54,291 bases of DNA from Albimonas donghaensis (GCF_900106695.1 NZ_FNMZ01000013.1:1-54291), one strand, 5' to 3'; counted from the first letter of the stretch, positions 25,215 to 34,994 are shown. Made by a program: numbers and translations. Notes: generated by a model from the sequence alone, not told the origin.

Positions 25215-28178
25215 TCATTTCACCCCTTCGAACACGTAGAGGAAGGCCGCCGCCGCCGGCAGCCCGCAGGCCGGCGCGCCGGTGGCCTCGCCCATCTTGA
25301 AGCGGGCGGGGTCGGCGGGCGGCGCGAGGTCGAGCGTCTCGATCTTCACGTTGTCGGCCGTGACGTTCTCGGCGTCGTAGGGGGCGGCCATGCGGTGCAG
25401 GGTGACCTTGGCGGCCGAGCGGAACGGCAGCGCGATCTCCACCGGCGTGCAGCCGTCGTCGCCCTTGACCGGATAGTCGGGGATCCGCCGCGACAGCACG
25501 AAGACGTTGAGCCGGTCGCCCTTGCGGGTGGCGTAGACCGCGGTCAGGGGGGCGTCGTCGACTTCCCTGCGCCGGCGCGCCTTGGGCAGGTCGGCGGTGG
25601 GGGTGGCGAGCGTGTCCACCTTCACCATGTCGCCCAGCCCCTCGCGGTTGAGCAGCGAGATCAGCTTCCACGACGGATAGGTCTGTCCGCCGTCCTGCCA
25701 CAGGGCGTGGGTGGTCCAGCGCAAGCCATCGTCGAAGGCGAAGAAGTTCTGCAGCCGGTAGCCGACCTCGGCCTGGGCGAGGAAGTTGTCCAGCGTGGCG
25801 GTCCCGGTCGCCTGGCTCTTCATCACCTGTTCCTGGATCCGCGATTGCTCGTCGTTCAGCCGCTTGCCGTCGACCTTCATCACGTAGCCCGGGCCGCTCT
25901 CGTAGGTTCCGACCTCGATGCGTCGCCCGGTCTCCCGCGACAGGCGGCTCGCATATTCGACTTGCTGGCGCGCCTTGGGCAGGCTGCTCTGCGAGACCCA
26001 GTTGAGATGCGTGAAATAGCTCGCGGGCTCCAGCTTCGTCAGGTTCTGGCCCGCATCCCAGCCGCCGATATAGGGCGCGACGGTGATCAGGTCGGACCCG
26101 GGCGAGAACCGGGCGGCGTCGGACCCGTAGGAGCTGCCGTTCCGGCCGCCGATCACGAAGGTCACCTTGTCGTCGAGCCCGGCCTTCGCCCACCACGGGC
26201 TGGCGCGCAGGGCGGCGATCACCTGCTCCTGGAACATGCCGTAGACTTCGCCGGCCTTGTAGCGGTCGCCGGTGACGGCGTCGCGCATGCCCTCGAAGAT
26301 CCAGGGCCGGAAGATGCCGTTCCAGGTTTCGTTGCCCAGTTCGAAATAGATGCGGTCGAAGGCGTCGGTCCAGGGGGCGGCGCGGCCCTGGCGCGCGCGT
26401 TTCGCGGCCCAGGGCCCGGCCCCGGCGGGGGCGGCGAGGTATTCGACCAGCCCGGTCCATTCCTCCGGCGTCAGGTGCGGCTCGATCTGCAGCCACGGGT
26501 CGACCCCGGCGCGGTCCATGATCCCCAGCTGCTGGGGCAGCGTCGCGCTGCGGTCGGTGCCGCCAGCGAGCCCGCCGGCGTTGGTGAGCTGGGCGAGGTC
26601 GTAGGTCTTCACCTCGGTCCGAACCAGCGCATGGGTGCGCAGCGCCGACATCCCGGAGGCTTCGATGCGGTCGTAATCCTCGGACATCAGGTCCAGATAC
26701 GGCGTGTCGGCCCGGTAGATGCGGAAATTGTCCACGTCGAACACGCCCGGCCCCGTCAGGGTCAGGACCAGGCCGTTGCGGCCCTTGTCCAGCATGGTGG
26801 GCGGGGTGAACTCGGCCGAGACCTTGCGCCATGTCGGCCCGGTTTCGAAGATGATCGGGCGGATCGACTTCCGGTAGGCGCCCGAGTTGTCGAAGCCGAA
26901 CACCGCGCGCCCCGGCCGCTCGCTGCGCAGCCAGGCCTCGACGCGGTAGGCCTGGCCGGGACGGAGCACCTCGTACCAGTCCTGATCGGGGCTGCCGACC
27001 ACCCCCCCCTGAAGCGTGGCGGTCTTGCCGAAACCGAGCCGGAGTTCGAGATAAGTCTCGCCGGGATCCGTCACGGGCGTGCCGGCGGCGTGCGGGCGCA
27101 GGGACCAGCGCTCGTCCGGATCGGCGCCCGGGTCCGGCCAATCGGTGATCGCCCTGGTCAGCAGGGCTCTCCGCCCGCGGGAATCCCAGATGCGGTCGTT
27201 GGCGAAGCTCTCGCGCGACAGTTCGGTGAATGCCTTGCGCAGCATGATCAGGTCGCCCTTGCGCACCGCCGCGCCCCCGGCGCCGCCTTCCAGGCCGAGG
27301 AAATGGCCCGCATGCCGCGCCGGCGGGGTCCAGGAGCGGTAGAGCGCGTAGCCTTTCGCCTTCGTTCCGCCCTGGCCGGGGCGCCACGACAGCCAGGAAG
27401 CGCCGTCGGCGTCGCGGGTCACCTCCAGGTCGCGTGGCGCCGCGGGCGCCGTCGCCGCGCCCTTGGCCCCGATCTTCAGATCGTCGCCGAAGGCGATCAT
27501 GCCGGGGAACGCCTCCTTCTTGCGCCGGGCGTCGCCGGCCGGGCTGCGGGCCTGCGCCGTCTCCGAGGCCGGCGACAGCGCGCCGTCCGGGCCGATGGCG
27601 CGCAGCATGAACCAGGTGTCGGCGTCGGGCCGGTACCAGGGCTCCCAGGACAGCTCGATGCGGGTGCGGTCCCCGGGGATCATCTGCTCCTTGCCGTGGC
27701 CCACCTTGTCCCAGCCGCTGGCATGGAAGCCGCCTTCGGCGATGCGGTCGCGGCGAACCAGGCGGAAGGCGCCGTTCTCGATGCGCCAGACATCCACCTC
27801 GGCCCCGTCGAGCGCGCCGTCGCGCAGCGAGTAATAGCGCGAGATCGCCTGCGGATCGCCGATCACCCGGTCAGGCGCGTCTTCGGTGGCGAGAAAGCCG
27901 TTGCGATAGATCGTCGGTTCGAAGCCGCCGCCCTCGACCAGCCGGCTGCCATTGGCCAGGCCCCGCCCGATCAGGGTGGCGGCCACCGGCGGCAGATCGG
28001 GGTTGATCACCGTTTCGGTCACCGCGAAGCGGGCTTCCTGCGACCGGGCGCCCTCGCTTCCCGCGCCCAGCAGGGCGAGTCCGCTCAGGATGAGGATGGC
28101 CAGGCCCGCAAGGCGGCGACCGCGGCCTCGGGGGGGGCGGGCATGCGCTGGCGTCCAGGCTGGGGGCGTGACGGGCAT
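25215..28178 (-). CDS. exported glycoside-hydrolase-like protein (TIM-barrel, NETWN type)
   Basis: A 987-aa protein. A hydrophobic N-terminal segment (about residues 22-42), preceded by arginines, is a signal peptide or membrane anchor. The middle has a fibronectin/Ig-like stretch and a carbohydrate-binding-like region (YRVEAWLRSERPG, DVDNFRIYR). The C-terminal half resembles a clan-A glycoside hydrolase: E617 in GNETWN is a good acid/base candidate and E760 in GTYESGPGY a good nucleophile candidate. The same NETWN signature occurs in the RTX protein at 51373-54177. It probably cuts the plasmid-encoded polysaccharide; family and substrate are unassigned. The ATG follows GGAG at 7 nt. Confidence 0.7.
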   Translation of the reverse strand: MPVTPPAWTPAHARPPRGRGRRLAGLAILILSGLALLGAGSEGARSQEARFAVTETVINPDLPPVAATLIGRGLANGSRLVEGGGFEPTIYRNGFLATEDAPDRVIGDPQAISRYYSLRDGALDGAEVDVWRIENGAFRLVRRDRIAEGGFHASGWDKVGHGKEQMIPGDRTRIELSWEPWYRPDADTWFMLRAIGPDGALSPASETAQARSPAGDARRKKEAFPGMIAFGDDLKIGAKGAATAPAAPRDLEVTRDADGASWLSWRPGQGGTKAKGYALYRSWTPPARHAGHFLGLEGGAGGAAVRKGDLIMLRKAFTELSRESFANDRIWDSRGRRALLTRAITDWPDPGADPDERWSLRPHAAGTPVTDPGETYLELRLGFGKTATLQGGVVGSPDQDWYEVLRPGQAYRVEAWLRSERPGRAVFGFDNSGAYRKSIRPIIFETGPTWRKVSAEFTPPTMLDKGRNGLVLTLTGPGVFDVDNFRIYRADTPYLDLMSEDYDRIEASGMSALRTHALVRTEVKTYDLAQLTNAGGLAGGTDRSATLPQQLGIMDRAGVDPWLQIEPHLTPEEWTGLVEYLAAPAGAGPWAAKRARQGRAAPWTDAFDRIYFELGNETWNGIFRPWIFEGMRDAVTGDRYKAGEVYGMFQEQVIAALRASPWWAKAGLDDKVTFVIGGRNGSSYGSDAARFSPGSDLITVAPYIGGWDAGQNLTKLEPASYFTHLNWVSQSSLPKARQQVEYASRLSRETGRRIEVGTYESGPGYVMKVDGKRLNDEQSRIQEQVMKSQATGTATLDNFLAQAEVGYRLQNFFAFDDGLRWTTHALWQDGGQTYPSWKLISLLNREGLGDMVKVDTLATPTADLPKARRRREVDDAPLTAVYATRKGDRLNVFVLSRRIPDYPVKGDDGCTPVEIALPFRSAAKVTLHRMAAPYDAENVTADNVKIETLDLAPPADPARFKMGEATGAPACGLPAAAAFLYVFEGVK

Positions 28179-28409
28179 TCAAGGCTCCTTTGGGCCTGGC
28201 GCCCGCAATGTCGGGCGTCCGGAGGCGCGTGTTCCCGGTCCCTCGGGGCCGCGGCGCCCCTGTCCTGGCAGGGATCGGGGGCCGCGCCTGGGAGCGGACG
28301 GATCGGGGGACCTTGCCTGCCGATCGCGGCACGGAAAAGGCTTGCGCGGCGCTTCGCGGCGCCCATCCTCCGGCCGGCGGTCACGTTCCCGAGATCGGAG
28401 GCCGCGCCC

Positions 28410-29723
28410 TCAGCGCCCCACGCCCACATAGCGGAACCCCGCCGCCGCCGCCTCTTCGGGCGCGTAGACGTTGCGCAGGTCGGCGAAGCCGTCGCCCGAC
28501 ATCACGCCCTTCAGGCGCGCCAGATCCAGCGCGCGGAACTGGTTCCACTCGGTCAGCAGCACCACCGCGTCGGCGCCCATCGCCGCCTCGTAGGCGTCCG
28601 CGGCCCAGGTGACGCCGGGCAGCAGCGCCTCGCCCTCGCGCCGGCCCTGCGGGTCGGTGACCGAGACCTTGGCCCCGCCCCCCACCAGCGCCGGCACGAT
28701 GGTCAGCGAGGGGCTGTCGCGCATGTCGTCGGTCTCGGGCTTGAAGGTCACGCCCAGCACCGCGATCCGCTTGCCGTTCACCGACCCGCCGCAGAGGTCC
28801 AGCACCTTGTCCACCATCCGCCGCTTGCGGGCGTCGTTGACCGCGATCACCGTCTCCACGATCCGCATCGGCAGGGCGTGGTCCTGCCCGATCCGGGCCA
28901 GCGCCGCGGTGTCTTTCGGGAAGCACGACCCGCCATAGCCCGGCCCCGCATGCAGGAACTTGGACCCGATCCGCCCGTCCATGCCGATGCCCCGGGCCAC
29001 GGCCTTCACGTCGCCGCCGACCTTCTCGCACAGGTCCGCGATCTCGTTGATGAAGGTGATCTTGGTCGCGAGGAAGGCGTTGGCCGCATATTTGATGATC
29101 TCCGCGCTTTCCAGCGAGGTGAACATCACCGGGCTGTCGCGCAGCGAAAGCGGCCGGTAGATCTCGCGCATCGCGGTCTCGGCGGCTTCGGATTCCACGC
29201 CGCAGACCACCCGGTCGGGGCGCATGAAATCCTCGATCGCCGCGCCCTCGCGCAGGAATTCGGGGTTGGAGGCGAGCTCGAAGCGGATCTTTCGGCCGGT
29301 CTCCTCCAGCCGCGCCGTGATCACCCGGCCCACCTCGCGGTTGGTGCCGACAGGGACGGTGGATTTCGTCACCACCACGGTCCCGTCCTCGATCACGTCG
29401 GCCAGTTCGCGGGCGGCGGCGTAGACATAGGTCAGGTCCGCATGCCCGTCGCCGCGGCGGGTGGGGGTGCCGACCGCGATGAACACGGCCCGCGCGCCCT
29501 TCACGGCGGCGGCGAGGTCGGTCTCGAACGCCAGCCGCCCCGCGGCGACGTTGCGGGCCAGCATGTCCTCGAGCCCCGGCTCGTAGATCGGCACGCCCCC
29601 GGCGCGCAGCGTGGCGACCTTGGCCTCCAGCTTGTCGACGCAGACCACGTCATGGCCGAAATCCGAGAAGCAGACCCCCGAGACCAGGCCCACATAGCCG
29701 GTTCCGATCATCGCGATGCGCAT
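28410..29723 (-). CDS. ugd: UDP-glucose 6-dehydrogenase
   Basis: A 437-aa enzyme of normal family length that oxidises UDP-glucose to UDP-glucuronate. Features are the N-terminal NAD motif MIGTGYVGLVSG, KSTVPVGT, NPEFLREG, the catalytic cysteine in GGSCFPKDT, and the C-terminal VLGVTFKPETDDMRDSP. It would supply uronic acid for an acidic polysaccharide. It lies 231 bp upstream of the hydrolase gene and 96 bp downstream of an acyltransferase gene, all on the minus strand. A truncated UDP-glucuronate-epimerase-like fragment exists at 36065-36229. Confidence 0.95.
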   Translation of the reverse strand: MRIAMIGTGYVGLVSGVCFSDFGHDVVCVDKLEAKVATLRAGGVPIYEPGLEDMLARNVAAGRLAFETDLAAAVKGARAVFIAVGTPTRRGDGHADLTYVYAAARELADVIEDGTVVVTKSTVPVGTNREVGRVITARLEETGRKIRFELASNPEFLREGAAIEDFMRPDRVVCGVESEAAETAMREIYRPLSLRDSPVMFTSLESAEIIKYAANAFLATKITFINEIADLCEKVGGDVKAVARGIGMDGRIGSKFLHAGPGYGGSCFPKDTAALARIGQDHALPMRIVETVIAVNDARKRRMVDKVLDLCGGSVNGKRIAVLGVTFKPETDDMRDSPSLTIVPALVGGGAKVSVTDPQGRREGEALLPGVTWAADAYEAAMGADAVVLLTEWNQFRALDLARLKGVMSGDGFADLRNVYAPEEAAAAGFRYVGVGR

Positions 29724-29819
29724 AGGCGTCTCCGTGGCTGGCGTGGCGGCTCCGGGCGGAAGCGCCGGGAACGGTGGTAGAGGATGGGGTCGGGGGACGG
29801 CAAGCGCGAGAGGTGCGGC

Positions 29820-30953
29820 TCAGAACCCCGCGGCGCGGTCCAGCTTCAGCCGCCGGGCGCAGACCAGCGCCGCGAGCGGCCCGGCGATCCCCGCGACGGT
29901 CCCGAGCGTCACGTGGACCGCCAGGTTCTCCACCCCGGCCGCGCTCAGCGCGATGCGAGTCGCCGCGGCGAACACCACATGCATGAGAAACACCGCCATC
30001 GCCCCCTGCCCGATCACGGTGAGACCGCGTCCGGCAAGCCCCTTCTCCGCCTCCGCCTCCGCCAACCCGCCGACGAGGCCCGCGACCAGCGCCGTGAAAC
30101 CGCAGGCGGCGCTCACGGCCAGCAGCGTCCGCGCCCACGGCCCCGGACCCATGCTCTGGTCGATCGCGATGCACAGCGCCACCACCGCCGCCCCGGCCAG
30201 CGCCCCGCCCCGCCCGATCCGCCCCAGCCTCGGCGCCCCCGCGGCGCAGAGCACCCCGAGCGCGAAATAAGGCAGGTTGCGCATCGCCGGCGCGATCCAC
30301 ACGGCCAGCGCGTTCTTGTCCGCGCCGTGAAAGAGCGCGATCGCCGCCCCCGCCGCCATCACCCCCGTCGCCGCCAGCGCGACGCGCCCGCCCCTGCCCG
30401 CCGCCCGCAGCACCGCATAGGCGGCAAGCTGGATCAGGAACAACGCCCAGACGAACCAGAACAGCTCGAACGGCGGCAGGGGCAGGCGCAGCAGGTCCCC
30501 GGCCGAGGTCGGGTGGTTGACCCCGCCCGGGGCCAGCAGCCGCAGGCCGATCAGCAGATAGGTCCACAAGGCCATCGGGTAGAGCAGCCGCCAGGCGCGG
30601 CCGCCCAGGAACGCCCCCGGCGCGCGGCGGATCATGGGCGGAAAGACCAGCCCGGACAGCAGGAAGAACAGCGGCATGTGAAACAGGTAGATCGCCCGGT
30701 CCACGCTCTCGAACAGCGGCCCGGTGGCGAGCACCCCCGCCTCGTGCAGGCCGCGCCAGACATGGCCGAACACCACCAGCGCCACGGCCGCGCCGCGCGC
30801 GATGTCGAGCCAGGCGATGCGCGGGCGCGTCCCGGCGGGACTGCGGACAGGTTCCAGGTCGCGTTCTCCCCGATCACGCTCCGCCGCCGCCGCGCAGGGC
30901 CCGTCCACATCGCCGGGCGGAGCGCGAAGGTCAACGGGCCGGTCTGCGTCCAT
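29820..30953 (-). CDS. acyltransferase-3 family membrane protein
   Basis: A 377-aa polytopic protein of the acyltransferase-3 family (sugar O-acetylase type). The opening RIAWLDIARGAAVALVVFGH carries the conserved Arg and His, and LFHMPLFFLLSGLVFPP follows. About ten hydrophobic segments are visible and there is no SGNH domain. It should acetylate a sugar of the polysaccharide using a cytoplasmic acyl donor. The first ~42 residues are hydrophilic. The start lies 6 bp past the recombinase stop, with no good Shine-Dalgarno, so translation may depend on that of the recombinase. Confidence 0.85.
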   Translation of the reverse strand: MDADRPVDLRAPPGDVDGPCAAAAERDRGERDLEPVRSPAGTRPRIAWLDIARGAAVALVVFGHVWRGLHEAGVLATGPLFESVDRAIYLFHMPLFFLLSGLVFPPMIRRAPGAFLGGRAWRLLYPMALWTYLLIGLRLLAPGGVNHPTSAGDLLRLPLPPFELFWFVWALFLIQLAAYAVLRAAGRGGRVALAATGVMAAGAAIALFHGADKNALAVWIAPAMRNLPYFALGVLCAAGAPRLGRIGRGGALAGAAVVALCIAIDQSMGPGPWARTLLAVSAACGFTALVAGLVGGLAEAEAEKGLAGRGLTVIGQGAMAVFLMHVVFAAATRIALSAAGVENLAVHVTLGTVAGIAGPLAALVCARRLKLDRAAGF

Positions 30954-30959
30954 GCGCCC

Positions 30960-31499
30960 TCAGCACCGCCGGATGGTCTGCGGGCTGACCCGGAACAGCG
31001 CCGCGATCTCTCCGACCCGGCGCCCCTCCGCGTCGCGCATCCGCCGGACCTCGACCTTCTGGGCGGGGCTCAGCGCCGGCGGCCGCCCCCCTGCCCTGCC
31101 GCGCCTGCGCGCCGCCGCCAGCCCCTCGCGGGTCCGCTCCGAGATCCGCTCCCGCTCGAACTGCGCGATGGAGGCGAAGACATGGAACACCAGCCGGCCC
31201 GCCGGGGTGGTGGTGTCGATGTCCTCGGCGAGGCTGCGGAATCCGGCCCCCCGCGCCCCCACCGCGTCGACGATATCGAGCAGGTCGCGCAGGGAGCGCG
31301 CCAGGCGGTCGTATTTGGCGACCACCACGACGTCTCCGGCCCGGATCTGATCGAGCATCCGCTCAAGCTCGGGCCGCGCCCGCGTCGCGCCCGAGATCCG
31401 GTCGGCGAAAATGCGTTCGGCCCCGGCGGCGCTCAGCGCATCGGTCTGGCCATCGAGGCTCTGGTCGTCGGTGGAGACGCGGGCATATCCGAGGATCAT
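30960..31499 (-). CDS. serine recombinase (resolvase/invertase family)
   Basis: A 179-aa small serine recombinase. The catalytic serine lies in YARVSTDDQSL at the N-terminus; VVVAKYDRLARSLRDLL and the long E-helix (QFERERISERTREGL) follow. The C-terminal helix-turn-helix reads VGEIAALFRVSPQTI and is slightly short at its end. The ATG at 31499 starts the conserved domain and has AGGGTGA upstream. An imperfect inverted repeat just upstream (31521-31619) is a candidate recombination site. It may resolve plasmid dimers or be left from a transposon; no transposase is nearby. Confidence 0.92.
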   Translation of the reverse strand: MILGYARVSTDDQSLDGQTDALSAAGAERIFADRISGATRARPELERMLDQIRAGDVVVVAKYDRLARSLRDLLDIVDAVGARGAGFRSLAEDIDTTTPAGRLVFHVFASIAQFERERISERTREGLAAARRRGRAGGRPPALSPAQKVEVRRMRDAEGRRVGEIAALFRVSPQTIRRC

Positions 31500-31520
31500 G
31501 TCGTCACCCTGCCGAAAACC

Positions 31521-31619
31521 TTCCAGAACCGCCAGAGTTTTGGCGCGGGGTTTTGGGAGGGCCAAGCGATTGATTGGAGAGCATGGTGGCGAAGGCGCCC
31601 AAAACGATCGTTTCTGGAA
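31521..31619. repeat. candidate res/recombination site: 25-bp imperfect inverted repeats
   Basis: The left arm 31521-31546 contains TTCCAGAAC and GTTTTGGCGC. The right arm 31595-31619, read on the other strand, contains TTCCAGAAAC and GTTTTGGGCGC. A smaller CCAA/TTGG pair (31563-31577) lies in between. The site begins about 20 bp upstream of the recombinase start, where res sites of Tn3-type resolvases are found. Confidence 0.55.
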
Positions 31620-31687
31620 AGCGACTTGTGGGAGCGGATCAATGGACCTGCCTGCACGCCGGATCGGCACGATGGTAAACTGCAAAC

Positions 31688-32437
31688 ATGAATCGGATCG
31701 GGCGCAGAGCATTTTTGGGAACCGGCCTGGCGTCCACCGGTGTCGCGCTTGCCTATGGAGGCGTCTCCCTCCGCGTGCATTCCACGCCAGAACGCTTTCC
31801 GGATTTGACGGACGATCACCTCGCCAGCCTCAAACAGGCGAACGCCTCGTCTTCGCGCGTTCTGGTGGTGGGAAACTCGGCGACGATCGGATCCAGCTTT
31901 CTCGAGAACCTGTCTTCTTCAGATTCACCCGCCATGGCGGGGGTCCATTTTTCTCGAGCTTCGGCGAATGGCGCACGCCTTGTCGAAACATTGCGCCTCC
32001 CGACGTTTCGCGCGCTCCTTGAAGAGGTCGACTGGAACGTTCTGGTTCTTCAGGATTTTTCGTCAACGGCCTTGAGTTTCGGTGATCGGCAGGCGTCGAT
32101 TCTGGCCATACGGGCCATGGCCGGTTTGGCCCGTCCTGCGTCGATCGTTCTGTTTCCCCATTGGCCAAGCGCCCCGGGGCACCGGGTCTATGACGGCGGG
32201 CTGGGATTTCGTTATCGGACGCCCGAGAACATGGCCGACTATGCGGCGAGAAGCCAGGCTCACTACGAAAACGCCGCGAGGCAATGCGGCGGGCATGTCG
32301 CGCCCGTGTTGGAGCATTGGATGGCGGCCGTGAACTCGGGTCAGCAGCTTTACCTCGCGGATCGACATCACGCGAACCAGATGGGATCGAAGCTCGCGGC
32401 GCGCGCCGTATGGCGGGCTGTGTCTTCCTGTCTCTAG
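31688..32437 (+). CDS. Tat-exported SGNH-hydrolase-like protein
   Basis: A 249-aa protein. The N-terminus has a twin-arginine signal (RIGRRAFLGTG followed by a hydrophobic stretch). VLVVGNSATIGSSF looks like the SGNH nucleophile block (GNS instead of GDS), and LADRHHANQMGSKLAA near the C-terminus gives the Asp-x-x-His block. It is thus a probable periplasmic esterase or acyl-transfer enzyme for glycans. Codon third positions are clearly less GC-rich than in neighbouring genes, suggesting separate acquisition. The start lacks a strong Shine-Dalgarno. It diverges from the recombinase gene. Confidence 0.62.
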   Translation: MNRIGRRAFLGTGLASTGVALAYGGVSLRVHSTPERFPDLTDDHLASLKQANASSSRVLVVGNSATIGSSFLENLSSSDSPAMAGVHFSRASANGARLVETLRLPTFRALLEEVDWNVLVLQDFSSTALSFGDRQASILAIRAMAGLARPASIVLFPHWPSAPGHRVYDGGLGFRYRTPENMADYAARSQAHYENAARQCGGHVAPVLEHWMAAVNSGQQLYLADRHHANQMGSKLAARAVWRAVSSCL

Positions 32438-32703
32438 AGCGCGGACTCATGTCTTCGCGATCCAGAAGCGGATGGCGGCGAGCTTGTGAGTCCGCGTCCT
32501 GGCGGAACATGCTCGCCGTTGATGCGCCGACCATCATGCTTCGGCTCGAAATCCGCCGCTCGTCGTTCCGCTCCAACAGCACGGCGTCGTCCAGGCGCAG
32601 TTGTTCGGCCGCCTTGCGCCAGGTTTCGCCGGCATGGTCCGCCCAGGCTTCCGGTCCGGTTCTCAGGACTCACGGCCGCGGAGAGCCGCAGGCGCCGGGC
32701 GCA
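32438..32703. other. intergenic stretch with a possible minus-strand gene remnant
   Basis: Between two convergent genes. The minus strand holds an open frame with protein-like composition (ETWRKAAEQLRLDDAVLLE) and no start or known domain. It may be a remnant of an unidentified gene. Confidence 0.3.
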
Positions 32704-33594
32704 TCACGACGCGTCAGGGGCCGCCGGATCGGCCGCGTCCCGCTCCAGCATCCATTCGAATTCCGTGCCGGACAGACAGGCTTCGATCTCGTCGAAATTC
32801 GTCACCGTGCTCGACATCGGGAACGGATTGGCCTTGCTGTTGCGCACATTCGCCCGCTCCGGCGCGATCCCCAGGAACCGGCAGATCTTCTCATAGGCGG
32901 TCGCCGGGCCCTGCGCGTCGATATCCGCCTCGTATTCCACCTCGAGCAGGTTCTGATCGCGCAGGAGCGCGCGAACCTGCCGGTGGGCCTCATCGACTTC
33001 GCGCAGATACGAGATCAGGGGACGGCCCGGCGCGCTGCCGGTGGTGATCTTCTCCGTATCGAGGTGAAGATGCTCCTGTCCGGCCCGGTCCCTGGCCGAC
33101 ATATGCCAGGCGCCGCGGGCGATGCTGGCATAGTGCGAAATCACGTGCCTCAGCGTGTTGCGGCGGGTGAGCAGGATGTAATGCGTGACGCCGGCCGCCT
33201 TGCACTGCTCCAGAAATTCCTGCGTCGTGGCGCCCAGAATGGCCGGATACTGGTCGGCCAGAATCTTGAATTCGAACCCGTAGTAACGATCGCCCGAAGT
33301 CGCGAACTGTCGCTTCATCCAGCGCCCGAAATCCAGCCGCTTCACCGCGTCGCCATAGAGCGAGCCGGCCTTGCGCGGCAGCTTGCCGTCCCAGTGGATC
33401 GCGGGGTTCTGGTCCAGCATGTTGGCCAGCACGGTGCTGCCGCAGCGCCCGACATGCAGCATGACCGCCACGCCGGGGCGGCGCCGGGCGGATCGGGCGT
33501 GCAGCAGCTGGTCGCCGCGTCGCGCCAGGCGCCGGCCGTAGGGGCGCAGGCCCTGCGGCAGCCAGGATGAGATCTTCGTTCTCAGGCTCGTCAT
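32704..33594 (-). CDS. sulfotransferase family protein (5 of 6)
   Basis: A 296-aa protein with the PAPS loop LHVGRCGSTVLANML near residue 47. FEFKILADQYP and ILLTRRNTLRHVISHY (3'-phosphate site) follow. The arrangement resembles Stf0-like or Sulfotransfer_3 enzymes. The ATG at 33594 is preferred to TTG 33621. It lies in the less GC-rich patch and is transcribed together with, and 75 bp downstream of, a P-loop kinase gene. Confidence 0.8.
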   Translation of the reverse strand: MTSLRTKISSWLPQGLRPYGRRLARRGDQLLHARSARRRPGVAVMLHVGRCGSTVLANMLDQNPAIHWDGKLPRKAGSLYGDAVKRLDFGRWMKRQFATSGDRYYGFEFKILADQYPAILGATTQEFLEQCKAAGVTHYILLTRRNTLRHVISHYASIARGAWHMSARDRAGQEHLHLDTEKITTGSAPGRPLISYLREVDEAHRQVRALLRDQNLLEVEYEADIDAQGPATAYEKICRFLGIAPERANVRNSKANPFPMSSTVTNFDEIEACLSGTEFEWMLERDAADPAAPDAS

Positions 33595-33669
33595 ACGCGT
33601 CGTCCGCCTTTCATGCGGCAAGCTCGCCGATCGCCGTCCGGACCGGATCCGCGCCCGCCGCGGGATCCG

Positions 33670-34470
33670 TCAGGCGCACAGCATGCGCTGGAACTGCAGG
33701 ATGGACCGGGCGTTGCTCTCGATGCCATCGTCCACGTGGATGGTGATGCAGGGGCGGCCGAGGGACCGGGCCTGCGCGCAGATCTCCTCGTAGAACCCGT
33801 CCTCCAGCGCGGTCTGCGCGCGCAGCTCCTCGTCCGAGGCGAGATGCTGGAAGATCCCGCGCCTCCGTCGCTTGGCGGCGCGTTCCTGGAAGCGGGCTGC
33901 GACCAGCTCGGGGGTTCGGGCGCGCACGTGCACGAAGGCTCTGCGCTCCCACAGAGGCGCCGTCCTTTCGACCCCGAGATGCAGGATCTCCCGCGCGAAG
34001 TGCTTGAACAGGCCTTCGTCGAGCAGGAAGCCTCGTGGATAGACGTTCGCCGACAACATCAGGCTTTCATCGATGATCTGGGTCATCTGACGACACAGAG
34101 TCAGCTTGCGCCGCGCGCTCAGCATCGACCCTTCCAGAAGCTGCAGCTTGTTGTAGAAGATCTCCATGATCAGGCGCTCCATCTCCGGCTTGGGATTGAC
34201 GGGTTCGACGATGGCGAGGGCCTTCAACTGGGAATGAAAGAACCATTGATGCTTGAGGGATCTGTGAACCCGGCCGGCCAGCGTCGACTTCCCGACGCCC
34301 TGGGCCCCGATCAGTTCCACAACACACCCAGAGGATGGCGCTTTCGGATATGAATTCAGTGGCTTGGGCGTTTTAGGCCCGAGCAGAAGCTCAAGAGCTC
34401 GCCTTTTCGCAGAGCCGATCCTGAATCGAGCATCGTCCAGCTTACGAACATTTGCGATCTTTGGGGGCAT
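33670..34470 (-). CDS. P-loop kinase-like protein
   Basis: A 266-aa protein with a clear Walker A motif in [18 protein letters not shown] near residue 55. A LLDEG motif near residue 150 is Walker-B-like, and an arginine-rich lid-like segment ([13 protein letters not shown]) follows. This pattern fits a small-molecule or nucleoside kinase. It is not recognisable as an APS kinase, although PAPS supply would be useful to the sulfotransferase downstream. Substrate unknown. Confidence 0.6.
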   Translation of the reverse strand: MPPKIANVRKLDDARFRIGSAKRRALELLLGPKTPKPLNSYPKAPSSGCVVELIGAQGVGKSTLAGRVHRSLKHQWFFHSQLKALAIVEPVNPKPEMERLIMEIFYNKLQLLEGSMLSARRKLTLCRQMTQIIDESLMLSANVYPRGFLLDEGLFKHFAREILHLGVERTAPLWERRAFVHVRARTPELVAARFQERAAKRRRRGIFQHLASDEELRAQTALEDGFYEEICAQARSLGRPCITIHVDDGIESNARSILQFQRMLCA

Positions 34471-34994
34471 TCATCGCCACGCTGCCGACCTGGACTGGGT
34501 CTCGAGGCTGCCACGCATGCCTCAAGGCCGTTTCCAATATGGAATTCTTCTTCTTCACGATAAAATTCGCAGACGGGAATGGAAAGGTCCATCATGAACA
34601 GGCGCCCGGGCCCGCCATCCCGAGATGGCAAGGCCGGTGGCGCGCGGCGCGCGGCGCATCAGGAAGGGAGCGCCCGCGCCGAAGCGGAGCGGCTTACCTG
34701 CACGCGGTTCGCGGCCCGCCAGGCGCGGCGCCCGCTTCACACGCAGGCCTGCGCCTTCACAGCGTCCCGCCTTCGCCATGCGAACGGGCTGATCAGGGCC
34801 GGCGCGCAATAGTCCCGCCTGGCGCAACCGCCCCCCTGCGACCCCGCCGCAGACCTTCACCGGGACGAACGGGTGGATTTCCCACCGGCCCGCCCCCTAA
34901 ACAGGGCGGGGCATTCAGGCGGGGGCCTCCTCTCCCGTCAGCCGCCGCGCGCAGGCGCCCCGGGTTCGCCCGACGGCCAGGAACGGAGATCGAG
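34471..34994. promoter_or_regulatory. 524-bp divergent region upstream of rfbA
   Basis: Lies between the minus-strand kinase gene and plus-strand rfbA, so it should hold promoters for both. Bases 34530-34575 are AT-rich for this plasmid. A hairpin with arms CCCGCCC (34889-34895) and GGGCGGG (34904-34910) lies 85 bp before rfbA and could be an attenuator or a terminator. No credible CDS is present. Confidence 0.5.

Noticed and set aside
25200-29780. A 1,526-codon open frame on the plus strand
   Set aside because: It lies antisense to the clearly identified hydrolase and UDP-glucose dehydrogenase genes, has arginine/histidine/glycine-rich low-complexity composition, and shows no domain. It is a by-product of high GC content.
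33670-34470. P-loop protein as APS kinase supplying PAPS
   Set aside because: Beyond the Walker A motif, no APS-kinase-specific segments could be seen; only a generic kinase call is supported.
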